This document shows positions 42,866-53,458 of a stretch of DNA of 64,000 nucleotides, piece after piece (within the stretch, counting starts at the first letter, position 1; every line of letters starts with the position of its first letter). The notes under the pieces are model-generated. The model saw only the letters and a program-made list of their open reading frames with translations, made no database searches and was not told the origin of the DNA. Both the position numbers and the translations under genes were made by a program. This DNA is from Dipteris shenzhenensis. Its lineage: Eukaryota > Polypodiophyta > Polypodiopsida > Gleicheniales. The stretch is taken from assembly GCA_047967505.1 (NCBI GenBank), contig CM106538.1; one strand, 5' to 3'.

Positions 42866-43809
42866 AAAACACAAAGGCACAACAAGGGAAACAAGAGAGC
42901 ACCCAAAGATACTCTTGGAAGAGAAGAGGGAGCCTGTTTCCCAAACTTGTGCATACAACAATGAAGACCAAAGTCAACCATTTGGCCTTTTATACAAGTC
43001 ACCTTTTGAAGGGAGGGCCAACCCTTTTCCTTTTTGCACTCTCCCTTTCTTTACATTCACAAGGCTCTTGGGCCCATAGGGTGCCAACGCATCTTCTCTA
43101 TCCTTTCCTTCCGTCTTCTATTGTGGCTCCTATTGTTACGTTTCTCTGTGTGTCAAAAATAGCACTAGTGTTAACCATATAAGAGCACGTGGGACAATCC
43201 TGGTGTTAGGAGGAGCTCCTAACCGAGTCCCAAATAGGGCTTGTGTTAACCTCGCCCATCCGAGTACTAAGCCATCTAAGGCTCAAAACCCGGACGTGAG
43301 GCTCAAAACCTGGAGTGGCAAGGTTCTTGAGCCATTTGCAGCTCAAAACCCATAAAGCCTGTAACTGTACTCCCTCCATGGCTGTGCAACCGTTGAAGTA
43401 AATTATGAAGCCTAATCACTCATTACCTTGCATTCTATGACTATACTCTGTGAATGTTAGCATGCCCCCCTTCCTATTGCTGAGCCGCCCTTGGATCAGC
43501 CACGCTAGATGAGGGGGGTGGAGAGAACCGTCTGGAGGACTGCATAGTGGTCCAATTGGAGGGGAGTGATCCGGGTCAGGTATGAGCGGAACTTCCAAAA
43601 AAGGTTGGCATGCAGGTCCCTTTTTTATCTAAAAATTGAATAGGGACCCCCAAATGGAATTTGGGGCTATTAATTAAATTGTTCACACATGGATGGAGAA
43701 ATTAACCTAAGAAGAGGGATAGGATGGCAAAATTAATCTAAGGTGAGGTTCGATTGACATGACAGTGGCTTCACTCTACTAAAGTCTACCCTCGTAGGGT
43801 AGACCAAAA

Positions 43810-43925
43810 ATAGAAAGTTCCTCTAAAGGAAAGTTGATGTATAGGAAAAACTCCTATAGGAAAGTTCCTGGATAGGAAAGTCCCTAGATAGGACAATTGC
43901 TATATAGGAAAAGCTCCTATATTGA
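43810..43925. repeat. Short minisatellite (ataggaaagttcct-like)
   Basis: Units of about 17-20 bp around 'ataggaaag..cct' recur five to six times with small changes. Confidence 0.65.
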
Positions 43926-44259
43926 AAACACCACTAACCACCCAACTAACCCTTGACCAATGAATAAAAATCCTTTATTGACGTCTACTATACTTGCCCT
44001 TGGCAGTAAATTGCCCTTGGTTACTATACTATACTTGCCCTTGGCAACAAATTGCACACCAGTGCTTCATGACGATTCTTATTGAGCAGCACGAGTGAAG
44101 AGAAATCTGATGATGCGAACACACTCAAGCAACAGATGCCACCAAAGGACATCCTCAAGCATCAGACGCCATTAAAGGAACATAGCAGGCCCAATGAAGT
44201 AAGCCACCGTGCCTCAGGAATGAAAGAAAGTTGTGCATAAGGTCAAAGTGTGCTAGGAT

Positions 44260-44975
44260 GTGAGTCTAAGGGCATTGAATATGTGGTTGACTAGCATGAA
44301 AAGGTCCGACACCATGAAGACAGCTAGGAAAATTACAACACCATTTTGCAAAGAGGTCATGAGGAAAGAGGGTCAAATAGAACACATTCTAATGAATGAA
44401 TTGGAGATAAACACTACCACCAGCTACTGCAGCAGCAATATAGTAACGTGCAACGACTGGAGTAGTGCAATAAGGCCTTAACACAGCAGGTTGAGAAGTT
44501 CACCTAGCAAACAGTGGTTGAGATAGGCTCCTATGAGGACGTAATGGCCAATCCTCTAGTTCTCCAAACTATAGTGGACTATGTCAAGGAAGCGGTAAGG
44601 GTCTGTGCCAACGATCTTTTTAGCCACATGAAAAAGTATTCCAATGAATTCAAGCTCAGCCTTGTAATGGATCTGACATCGAGTCTGCTAAAAGTCTCTC
44701 TGCAATTGGAGCTATGCAAAAGCTTGTTATGGGTGTTTGAGAACCACCCGCGGATCCAAAGATAAAGGAGAACTAAATCCATGTGCTCAACCCTACCAAT
44801 TGTGCTAGCGCAGGAATCAATAGGCGATTGGAACTCGGTAATGGATTCCACAGCCTTCCTCAAAATGTCAGCTTGCAAAATTGATCGAGACGTCGTCTCT
44901 CTTTGCACCCTCTTCCTATCAATCACAGCTTCACTTCATGTTGATCCTATTGCATTGGTGTGTGAGAACTGATAT
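44260..44975 (+). pseudogene. Unidentified coding relic with coiled-coil character
   Basis: I do not recognise this protein. The frame at 44514-44765 reads 'SYEDVMANPLVLQTIVDYVK' and 'VRVCANDLFSHMKKYSNEF'. Just upstream, in the same register apart from stops, comes 'HQLLQQQYSNVQRLE' and 'CNKALTQQVEKF', a heptad-like pattern suggesting a coiled coil. After 44765 the frame goes on past stops with 'LPIVLAQESIGDWNSVMDS'. The regular coding texture with isolated stops suggests a decayed transposon protein or gene fragment. Confidence 0.35.
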
Positions 44976-46729
44976 GCAAATTATAGGAGGGCAACCTGGT
45001 GGGTTTTGAGAAGAAGGTGATGGCCAAGGGGAGTGGATTGGCACCAACAAGGGAGCAAGCGTACTCCCAGGCAAAAGGTGTATAAGAGGCATGCACTCAG
45101 GATATAAAAGAGCTTTCCCAACCCTATCGATGATCACCATTGCATAGTGTCTACAACAGTGAAAAGATACAAAGCTATTCTGAAGCCATGTTGAAAGCGT
45201 TTCCTTACAGTGGGATTTGCAAGACATGGTCAAGAATTCTATACTGTTGATTAGACAAGCAAAAAATGAATTGAAAGAATTCTCTCTTGACTATCAAACA
45301 TCATAGACTTAGTGATTTGGTTAGTCATAGTTGTTACACAAATAGATTTGTAGTTTTTTTTCAGTTTTTCGTTGAAGATTACACGTTGCACCTTGCACCA
45401 ATAAGCCCAAGTCTGGAAATTGAGTAGACTCTCTTGTGCACTCTACGCTCATGCTTCTTGCAATCACAGTGTAAACATTTATATAGTTTAGCTTTCCACT
45501 ATATCAAGGACCTAAAACAACTAAATCAAAGGCTTATACTAAATCAAGGGCCTAAAAAAGTGGTTAAATCAAGGGCCTAAATCAAGGGCTTACATTCATG
45601 ACCCGTGGCTCAAGGAGGTGTGAGAAACCCCAAACATCTCCCTAGGCTGCCTACCGCAACAAGTGAAAGAAATGAATGACTTTTGTCATTCATAAGGCCT
45701 GCCCAAAATGTAAACCAAACGAGGTAATGAATGGAGAGAGAGAGATGGAATGACAATAAAAAAACGGGGGCCTAAGTCTTGAATGTTCATTTCCAAACTT
45801 GTCTCAAAGCCATTAGTACACTTAACTCCCACTTGATGGTAGCCAATCAAAGCATCACACCTATTTTAGAAGCAAGTTAATCCTAAAAATTTTGAATTTC
45901 TACTTTACAAAATGAGAACGATTGCTAAGGCTACCTAGAGGGTAGACTAAAAAAGATTTTTAGCTTTTTTCAAGACAAACGGATCACGATACCCTACCCC
46001 CCTTAGCCAACAAGGTGGGGCTCCCACAAGGGCCCTACATGGCTTATTTTCTCTTGAGAATGATTGTCTTTGCCGAGGATTCAAGAAGTGTGACATGGGG
46101 AGGGCTGGCCCTTTTTTTCTAAGTGCGGTTAAGCATGTGGGCGATCACCTACTCGATGTATGCACAAACAATATAGTGGTCTGTCTAGTACACGTGCGAT
46201 ATTTTTGTGTGTATTTGTGCTGATGGCAAGTCACTCCAAATGTGGTCCAAGTGTGAACCGTAGATAGTTGTGGGCTTATTTAGTTGTAGTTCGAGGCCTA
46301 AGGATTGCATGAGTCTTTCCAAGTTTGTTGATGTAGGTGATGCTTTGCTCATGTCTATTTGAAGTCTATTTTGTCCTATTGGTCATTATTATTTTTTAAA
46401 GATGAGTCAAGAACATGTTATATTTTTGAGATGGCAGCCTATATATATTGCAGATTTGGAAGTGCTGTCATGAATTGTTGTATTAATGGATGTTATTTCC
46501 ACTCCTTGGTCTATGTATGTCTCAACACTATGTATTGGCAAGTGCTTTCATACAAGTGTGCATTGTCCTGTGTGAGAAATTTTTTTGATTGCATTGATCC
46601 TTGTGGTGTGACTTGCTTTTGGTGTCTTGTTTTTGTTTCCTCAAGACAAATAATGCTTGAGTCCATTATTTTTTTTTGTTCCCTCAATGTCGAGGACGTA
46701 TTTTTCTAGTGTTCTTGTGTTTAGTGATG
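44976..46729. other. Non-coding DNA, probably 3' side of the Helitron-like element
   Basis: No gene is seen. 'aaatcaagggcctaa' occurs about four times at 45500-45600. The 116-codon frame at 46359-46709 is Cys/Phe-rich and looks like chance. The 3' terminus of the Helitron-like element should lie here, but no terminal hairpin with CTRR or other defined end was identified. Confidence 0.45.
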
Positions 46730-48160
46730 TTATTTTGACATTGCTGCTGCTGCTGGGAGTTCTCCATCGTTACCTAGGCTAGTGCTGAGTCTATGCATCT
46801 CATCTTGCACATGTGTGTCGACGTGGAAGTTTTCATTTTGAATTGGTTCCAATAGATACAATCTTTGAATCTCCTTGACTCGAGATAAAGACGTGTATGC
46901 TAGTCCGTGTCCTCGTACTCCCCTTGGTGAAAAAGCGAGTCTTTCCAATGTTAGCCCTTGGGCACGATGTATTGTCCTTGTTGCCGCCGCTAATTGTATA
47001 GGAATTTGTTCTCTAGTAAGGATGCTTGTTTTTTATGGCCCTACTTGTACCTTTTTCACGATTCTAAAGATAGGATTCCATTGTTTTGCGATGTGGTTTT
47101 CATAAGCATCGATGTTATTTTGGCATCCTCACAAGCCAATGTCTTTTGAAGGGAATAGTGTCCACACTATATCCCTCTCGATAGATGTCAAAGTTGTCAT
47201 GAAAACTCCATCGATGCCGTTCACCAAGCCATCTTGCTGGTCAATGTTTTGTGAGCAAAGTTCTACTAGCATTCCTTCTTTTATCTCGATTTTGGTATGC
47301 GGGCCACGTGTTTCTTGGATCATATAGTGTTTTTGTTCTGTTGCATGTTGCATGTGAGAAGTGATCCCTTGCAAGAAGTACGTGCTTTTGCCCGTGCAAA
47401 GCCGCATCATTGTGTTGTGTTTTCTTGTTTGCAAGTTTGTGTATAGGTGGGGGAATGTGTGGTCTAGCGGTATTGGGTGCAAGCATGTTTTGTTCATGTT
47501 ATCCAAGTCTTCGATTGTGTGGATGCATTTCTTGAATGAGTTGAGCGTGTTTATGAATGCATCATTGCTTTGGCGCATGATAGATTGTAGCTCAAAGAAT
47601 TTGGGTTTTGTTTGCCAATATGTCTCCGCAAGACATTCTAGCTCTCTTAAGGCTATTTTGAAGACCCACGAATCTTTCACTGGCTTGGCCTAGTAGAAGT
47701 CTCCACACGTAATGATGTCTACAACTCCAAAGAAGTGTGTGTGATCTCTTTTCAAAATTCTCAAATCAAAAAAATTAATTGTTCTTTTCTCGACCAACGA
47801 GATTTCATAAAAAACAAAAAGTTGAACTTGCGAATATAGGGTTGTCAATGTGTCCAACCTCTCCCTTGGAAAAGATGTTAAGTTGTTTGTGTGTGTAGGA
47901 AGATGCAAGGCAGAGTGAATCGTGTTATCATTAATATTGCACGATGCTTTTCTGGTGTAGGCTAGCAAGAGGGTTGTGGGCAGGTTGTAGTCAACATGCT
48001 CCAAAGTCTTGTGGTAATGTCCAAGCAAGCCTTGCACTATTAGGAGTTAAAAACAAGTGTATTTTTTCTTGTGGATCCAAATGCTTTCGCAACATGACAT
48101 TATCAAATAGCTCGTGCTGCTCCTTAGTAAATGATCTTATCTTCTAAAAGTACTTGGTGT
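46730..48160 (-). pseudogene. PIF1-type helicase domain, Walker A deleted
   Basis: The minus-strand order is as follows. 'FTKEQHELFDNVML' and 'HLDPQEKIHLFLT' (about 48050-48130) should run into the GxxGxGKT P-loop. Instead 'QGLLGHYHKTLEHVDYNLP' follows almost at once. Next come 'LLLAYTRKASCNINDNTIHS' (motif Ia region), 'FYEISLVEKRTINFFDLRIL' (Walker B, D changed to Y at about 47808) and 'FFGVVDIITCGDFY' (motif III region). Frame 47129-47680 continues with 'FFELQSIMRQSNDAFINTLN', 'IEIKEGMLVELCSQNIDQQD' and 'GLVNGIDGVF'. Frame 46730-46948 has 'RGVRGHGLAYTSLSRVKEI', motif VI. The helicase would unwind DNA during transposition; without the P-loop it cannot bind ATP. Confidence 0.85.
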
Positions 48161-48444
48161 TGTACATGAGAAGCTACTCTTTGGCGGTGACCATAAATTG
48201 GTCACTCTTAATGACTTTTGATACTGCAGGCATGTCTAGTGATATATCGTACAAGTTCTCATTTTGGGGTTCGTTGTCAAAATATGGGCTTCTACTATTT
48301 TCGTGGTCGCATGCGATGTTGGTCGAAGGACTTTCTATGTCGTTATTGTCATAGTACTGATAGTTGTATTTCTCTTTGTTCATGCGTATTATATCTTCTC
48401 TTGCATAATAGGCTTTGGCCCCTCATTGTTCCTCCTCATCCTCT

Positions 48445-48950
48445 CTAAAGGGGCAGTACAAAAGAAGCTGCTCGCGGTAGGTGATTGTTAGGGTTTTTAA
48501 ATTTGTTGAGCTTGACAAAGCTCAAGATTTTTTGTTTCTTTCTTTTCTTGGAAGTATTGTTATTATGATTGTATTCGGTAGTGAATGTCGCCAGACATAT
48601 GTCGTCCATGAGCTGTTGGTCAATGTATTTGTCAATGATGCTCCGACAAGAAATGTCAGTGGAGTCATTGTCAAGTGCTTGCAGTTTGTCTTTACATTTC
48701 AGAATGAATGCTCTTTTCTCCTTCACGTTTGTGTTAATGAATTGGAAGTCTCTGCTACATCTGTGCAAAGGAAGTGACAAAGTGATGAATGCTGCGAGTT
48801 GTTCGCTCATTTGCTGAGCATGTAAAAAAGCATTTCCCATTTTCCTTAATCTCTCTTGCATGGGGTTGTTCTCTTGCAAGCACGTCGTCAATGTGTCACG
48901 CATTGATTATGTGAGCGTGCTATCCATTTTTGTGATTAGGAAGTGCAGTA
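48445..48950 (-). pseudogene. Linker between Rep and helicase
   Basis: The minus-strand frame reads 'NPMQERLRKMGNAFLHAQQM', 'SEQLAAFITLSLPLHRCSRD', 'FQFINTNVKEKRAFILK', 'ISCRSIIDKYIDQQ' and 'DDICLATFTTEYNHNN'. This is the conserved stretch found between Rep and helicase in Helitron proteins ('SAQEAAYRLLSLPL', 'FINT', 'Y..RP', 'CLA.F...Y'). It is open for 152 codons. Confidence 0.8.
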
Positions 48951-49580
48951 TAATCCAGCAGCATATGGGTCCATGATGAATTATATGTCCATATTAGATT
49001 GCTAGAGGAAGCTAACCTTCTTGTTGAAAGCATTCGTGAAGATGTCCTTTGGTTCATGTTTTAGGAATACTGTTGGTTTCGATATTAAAGCCCTTAATGA
49101 TAGGATGTATGCTTGTATGTCTATTTGTAGAGTGTCCAACCACTGGGGTAACTTAACATCCTCCATTGTTTTGATTCTTTGAATTCCTTGTCGAATTCAA
49201 ATGCAGACTTCTTTGAATTTATCCCTTTCCCCACCCTCAAGTGGAGCCAATATCATTGTTGCATGCAATGGGGGCTTGGGATAGTGGAATCTGCAAACTT
49301 TGTGTTGACCCTTTGTGCATGTCTTTGTATGCCTGTGAGTCTGTATTTCAGTCATTTTTTCACCTAGCAGCTTCTTGTCACACGCGATGTGCTCGTCTAT
49401 GAGGGCTATCACCTCAACATCACTGTCAACATTGTATTGCGGTGCTTATTCGACCCACAAAATCCCATGCTCGTACTGGCTACCTCTACTTTGGAACTTT
49501 GTGACAAAGAAGTAATCAGCTACATTGCCTATTATTGAGTCGTCCTTGTGCAGTAGGTGGACCATATTTTGTAATTTGTG
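48900..49580 (-). pseudogene. Helitron Rep HUH nuclease core (first His lost)
   Basis: The minus-strand translation near 49380-49560 reads 'SIIGNVADYFFVTKFQSRGS', then Q-Y-E-H-G-I-L-W at about 49455-49478. The family motif here is P-H-x-H-x-L-x-W, so proline and the first metal-binding histidine have been replaced (the His by Tyr, one base change). Then come 'VDSDVEVIALIDEHIACDKK', 'THRHTKTCTKGQHKVCRFHY' and 'PKPPLHATMIL', the cysteine/histidine-rich block that follows HUH in Helitrons. At 48940-48995 'FIMDPYAAGLYCTS' carries the region of the catalytic tyrosines, with stops on both sides. The Rep core nicks and joins single strands. Confidence 0.85.
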
Positions 49581-49598
49581 TGTATAATATCAGGTGCA

Positions 49599-50180
49599 TC
49601 ATGACAAGTTTTGCCTAATGAGCCGCATGATGCTTGGTTCGTGGAGCATTGTATTGTGTGGTGGAGTCCCTATGCTATACTTTGTTTTGAGAGCACTCAC
49701 TAAAGGTTCCCACATCCGTTCGGTGCATGAGAAAGTAACAAAGAAACATGGTGGCCCCAATTGACGCATCATTGCAAATGCTTCTTTGCGTAGTCTTTCC
49801 TTGTGGTCGGGCGAGGTGCGATGGTTCTCAAAGTCCCTATATCCTATCCCTGATTTCATTATCTACTCAATGTTGGTATTATTTTTTTCATCCCTCGCAC
49901 ATAGCAATTTATTTTTTAGCATTCTTTTTCTTAAGTGTACCCATATGGATTGCAACACTTGATGTATTAAAACCTTTATAGCTTTAAAAAAAAGATTTGT
50001 AATATTATGAGCAAATTTCAATGACTTGTGCATTATTTCCCATTTTACTTTGTCTAAATATGTTAGCTTGTGATTGCAAACCATTCTAGGGAAGCCACAA
50101 TATAGTGACGAGAAATTCAACTCCTCGCTATGCTCATCTTTGGAAACACCTAACGGTTTTTTATTCTCTGAAGGTGGCAC
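49599..50180 (-). pseudogene. Helitron Rep N-terminal part (helitron-helicase-like domain)
   Basis: The minus-strand frames 49863-50180 and 49599-49859 are the same frame with one TAA between. They read 'KDEHSEELNFSSLYCGFPRM', 'LDKVKWEIMHKSLKFAHNIT' and 'WVHLRKRMLKNKLL', then 'YRDFENHRTSPDHKERLRKE', 'AFAMMRQLGPPCFFVTFSCT' and 'ERMWEPLVSALKTKY'. The 'AMxRQLGPPxFFVTFS..E..W' block is typical of the Helitron Rep region before the HUH motif. Confidence 0.85.
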
Positions 50181-50189
50181 ATAAATCGC

Positions 50190-50807
50190 CTATGTTTCAA
50201 AATCTATGACTTCCTCTATGCTAACTAAGTTGTGTATCAACGTGTCGATTTCTATCTTGTCCTCTTCCATTAGGCGCTCCTCGACATCATTTAGTATGCA
50301 CACGCCAGGCAAAGGCATATTTAGTGATGTATTCAATGGAGTGAAAAATTTAGGGATGATGTTCCTTTTTATTGTGTTGTTGCACTCATGACAAATTTTG
50401 TAGTGCTTTTCTATAAATCCAATGTTCGGATCTTCTCTTTTTTCTTTTACCCCCTCAAATGTTGCATTGCTAATGTACATGCTTTGTTTCCTGAAAAACA
50501 TTCTTTTGCATGAAAAACAATCATGTAATGAACTTGGCGGAGGTGATGTTTCTATCAATAGAAATTCTTTCCTTTTTTTTTTTTGAGTAGGCACTGGTAT
50601 AAAGGAAGTTTTTTGGTTGGAAGTTTTTGCCTCTTTGCTGCTTCCACCAGTTATCTCTTCGCGGGTACATTTTATTTTTAGAATCTTGCTTCTGATAATT
50701 GATGTTGAAATGTTGTAAGAGGGAAAACTTTGTTGCATGTGCTCTTTAATGTTGGTGCTTTTTGTTTCTCTTTCTTCAAGCACGATGCTTTGCAAGCATT
50801 CTTCCAT
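50190..50807 (-). pseudogene. Zinc-binding segment of the Helitron protein
   Basis: This frame is open for 205 codons. It shows C-F-S-C at residues 97-100 and C-H-E-C at 139-142, a four-cysteine zinc-binding arrangement. Then come 'KRNIIPKFFTPLNTSLNMPL' and 'PGVCILNDVEERLM'. The CxxC...CxxC...'IP..L..L..EERL' order is the conserved N-terminal region of Helitron proteins. The first 90 residues are polar and basic without known motif. It lies between the OTU domain and Rep. Confidence 0.8.
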
Positions 50808-50854
50808 GCTTGTAGACCATTGCCTTTGTTTGTTAGCGTGTTGAGAATAACTTT

Positions 50855-51352
50855 ACATGGACAAATGGTCATAGTCGATTCCTAAGTCAACATCTGCATG
50901 GTTAAGGTTTTGTGATTCCAGTTGCGACACTCGTAGACTTTGTGGAACTGGTCGGTGCTTTCAAGAAATAGCTCTAATTTGAATGCATATGTTTTGGCTA
51001 ATGTGGGTAATGCAAATGAGTCGAATGGGTTGAGTGTGAACCCTTCGTGTTGCACACAATGAAGATACCCTTCAAAATCTGCAACTCTTGGATACAAACT
51101 CTCGAACAATGCATCGTTGAAACCATTCTTCCATTCAATGAAGCTTTGTTTCTTCCCTTCTATCAACCCCTTCACTTCTTTGCACATGCAAGCTTTTAAA
51201 GAGTGAGTGGATATGTGAAAATGAAGGAGATATGATACACACAATAGAACACACTTGTTGTTTGGGTATCTCTCCATCGTGAATTCGACGTCGAGAGATC
51301 TATAAGTGTCAATGGATGTACTTTCCATACCTTTGATTGGGCAACAACGCAA
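50855..51352 (-). pseudogene. OTU-type cysteine protease domain, frameshifted before catalytic His
   Basis: The minus-strand frame 50882-51352 is open for 156 codons. 'NNKCVLLCVSYLLHF' (residues 31-45) matches the OTU pattern DGNC(L/F)..., with Cys34 as candidate nucleophile, but the DG is replaced by NN. Further on, 'FEGYLHCVQHEGFTLNPFDS' and 'FALPTLAKTYAFKLELF' match the middle of OTU domains ('eYl..v...G.w....EL.ALA......I.v'). The catalytic histidine block D-Y-D-H-L is encoded at about 50862-50879 but in another frame, so a small shift separates it. OTU domains cut ubiquitin-like chains or process polyproteins; in Helentrons the role is unknown. Confidence 0.7.
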
Positions 51353-51399
51353 TGAGAATATTGTAATCTACTCGAACACACTAAGACTCAAATCAAACT

Positions 51400-52930
51400 T
51401 TGATGAAAGATAGGAGATTACATTATGATCCTCGTATTGTGAAAAGACAAAACTCCATAGAAGTCTTTAGTACTAAGCAAACCATTTGTACAAAGTACTT
51501 TGCGAGCACATCTCTTACTACATTAAGAGAAGTAGACTTTTGGTTAAGGCAGCAACGTCTCTTACTACATTTAGAGAAGTAGACTTTTGGTTAAGGTAGC
51601 AACATGCCTCACTTCACATCCTCGACAGTGGGGGCAATAAAACCGGTAACACAACCAAAGTTGTTTGTAAGGAAACGGCCTTCCACTTTCTTGCTGAATA
51701 GGTAGGACTTCAACAACGATGTGTTTCCATGAAGCAACTCTGCAAAAGGTCAGAGAAGCCTTAAAACCTTGTCAACAATTGCATCCTTCAAAGTGACATC
51801 GATTAGTGCTCCTTCAGCTGTTGTTATGAGGGCCTTTATTTTGGGTATTTTAATAAGAGAGGATGTTTTGTTGTAAGACAAGCAAAAGACATTGTCTCCC
51901 CATCTCTTAATATTTTATTTCCCTTGTATATGGTCCTTCACTGGTCTTAGGTGTAAAATCACTTGTAGAAAATCTCAATTGTACACGGGGGAAGTAAGCA
52001 ACTAGAACTGGTTGCTATATCCAATGTGCTAGATGTGTGCACTAAAGACGTGCGAGAGATAGGCTACAAAAGGCGATGGGTCTTTGATGGACACAATTAT
52101 AGTAATGTCAAGGATATTTAAGACCTTGCATCCAACATTGTGCAATATGAACTTTGCCTCTCCAAAAACTTTGAATTTCTCTGAAGTGTTAACAAAGTTG
52201 GAGCGTCGATTGCTCCAGAAGGTGAGCTGTTGATATGTGTTCAAAAGTGTAGCATAAAAGTTTTAGACTTGTGCCATAAAAGTGGAGATAGTGGCAGACA
52301 ACAAATATGAGAGATGTAGCGGCTCATTCAAATTAAGTCTTACTCATGTCTTACTGTTATGAGATCCTTGAGTAGGTCACCATCTCCCACGATCAGCTCA
52401 TCACGTTGCTTGTACGAAGCCCCCAATTTTATGATGGTGACGGCAAGAGTTGCAAAAGGAAGCTGGTTTCCCTCACCCTTATTTACTAGATTCCTACACC
52501 CCTCTTTGTATTGGCTAATGGTTCCCTAGGGATAAATTCTGGCACCACAACAAAAGGTTCTATCCTTTCGACTCTAGTTAGAGCAGGCACATTGACGTTG
52601 TCAACATAGGGTGGGTACTCTTCTTTTACCTCTACCAGTTTTGTTTTTCTTTAATCAGAAGAATCTATTTCATCTAGCTTTCTTTTTGGGCAAGGTTTTG
52701 TAGCCACGGTTGTTTTCACAATAGGTGGTGGAGAGGAACTTAAAAGGGAAGCAACACCACCTACAAGGGAAGGATTGACAACATGTACACTCAAAGAAGA
52801 GATATTGGTTGGAAGGATATTGTCTCTCTTTGATTGAGGATGCACAACATCTGTTTCAACAAACTCAAACGTGTCAGAGTTGACATTGATATGTCTTCGT
52901 CGTTTTTCTTTATTGAAGTGGGATGACAAC
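51400..52930 (-). pseudogene. Unrecognised coding relic upstream of the Helitron protein
   Basis: I do not recognise this protein. The minus-strand pieces, in order, are 52651-52929 ('MSSHFNKEKRRRHINVNSDT', basic and polar with 'KPCPKRKLDEIDSSD'), then past a TGA 'LVEVKEEYPPYVDNVNVPAL' and 'RVERIEPFVVVPEFIPREPL', 'ATLAVTIIKLGASYKQRDEL', 'GDGDLLKDLITVRH', frame 52029-52244 ('NTSEKFKVFGEAKFILHNVG', 'CKVLNILDITIIVSIKDPSP'), and near 51650-51850 'IPKIKALITTAEGALIDVTL' and 'LLKSYLFSKKVEGRFLT'. Long stretches read like protein with isolated stops. Place and strand suggest a second gene of the Helitron-like element, but I cannot assign RPA, protease or DNA-binding folds. Confidence 0.4.
51511..51604. 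repeat. 47-bp tandem duplication
   Basis: Units at 51511-51557 and 51558-51604 share 'tctcttactacatt' and 'agagaagtagacttttggtt' with about three differences. Confidence 0.85.
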
Positions 52931-53115
52931 TCTTTGCATTTTTACAACTACTGCCACAAATCTTTATTCACTCTAAAATGAACAGAGAATTGCAAGATTA
53001 GAGATTTTGATTTCACTCAAATTGAAAGGGGCCAAACATATATATACAAATATATTAATACAGGGAAAATTAGACTCTATCGCTATAATGTTTTAATATA
53101 TACTTTTTCTTCTAT

Positions 53116-53458
53116 GATGTAGTTATCTTCTCTTTAAATCCATTTGGGAACACTATAGCAATTGATACCATTTTTCTTAGCAATCCACAACACTTTTTTC
53201 GATCTTTTAGTTTGATTAAGAAAAACGAAATGTGGGGGGAGAAGTATCCTATATGCCATCTAAACCTTTACAAACTCAATACAATGATGGAGTTATTTTC
53301 TCTTTAAATTCATTTGGAAATATTGCAGCAATTGATAGCATTCTTTTAGCAATTCATAAAACTTTTGTTTCATCTTTTAGTCTGATTAGCGGAAGCGGGA
53401 TGTGGGGGGGTATATATCCTATATGCCATTCAAACCTTCACAAACTTAGAGACATAGT
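53116..53458. repeat. 170-bp tandem duplication next to the Helitron-like element
   Basis: Unit 1 (53116-53285) and unit 2 (53286-53458) share 'ttctctttaaat.catttgg', 'agcaattgata', 'catcttttag..tgatta', 'gatgtgggggg' and 'tatcctatatgccat'. They differ at roughly one base in seven. The place, beyond the 5' end of the element's reading frames, is where Helentron-type elements are reported to have subterminal tandem repeats. Confidence 0.8.

Larger units (their letters stand above)
41591..44259. other. Non-coding DNA with several small repeats
   Basis: No convincing gene. The interval holds the tandem repeat at 42189, a CA/CG run at 42425, a purine-rich run at 42778-42865 and a minisatellite at 43810. 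The 155-codon frame at 42715-43182 is caused mainly by the purine run (Gly/Glu/Arg/Lys-rich) and is not called a gene. The segment 43135-43660 has LTR-like texture but no defined ends. Confidence 0.5.
46730..51381 (-). mobile_element. Helitron-like element (Helentron/Helitron2 type): OTU, Rep, helicase
   Basis: On the minus strand, from right to left, the decayed frames join to one long polyprotein: OTU-type protease domain (50855-51352), zinc-binding segment (50190-50807), Rep N-terminal part (49599-50180), HUH nuclease core (48900-49580), linker (48445-48903), PIF1-type helicase (46730-48160). Rep plus helicase defines Helitrons, which move by rolling-circle-like replication. The OTU domain is known from Helentron/Helitron2 lineages. 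Every domain has stops or shifts, the first HUH histidine is lost and the helicase P-loop is deleted, so it cannot move by itself. Element ends were not identified. Confidence 0.85.

Noticed and set aside
42715-43182. 155-codon ORF as a gene
   Set aside because: Its first half is a translated purine tract (Gly/Glu/Arg/Lys) and the rest shows no family features.
46359-46709. 116-codon Cys/Phe-rich plus-strand ORF
   Set aside because: It lies next to the Helitron helicase end on the opposite strand, with low-complexity T-rich coding and no motif.
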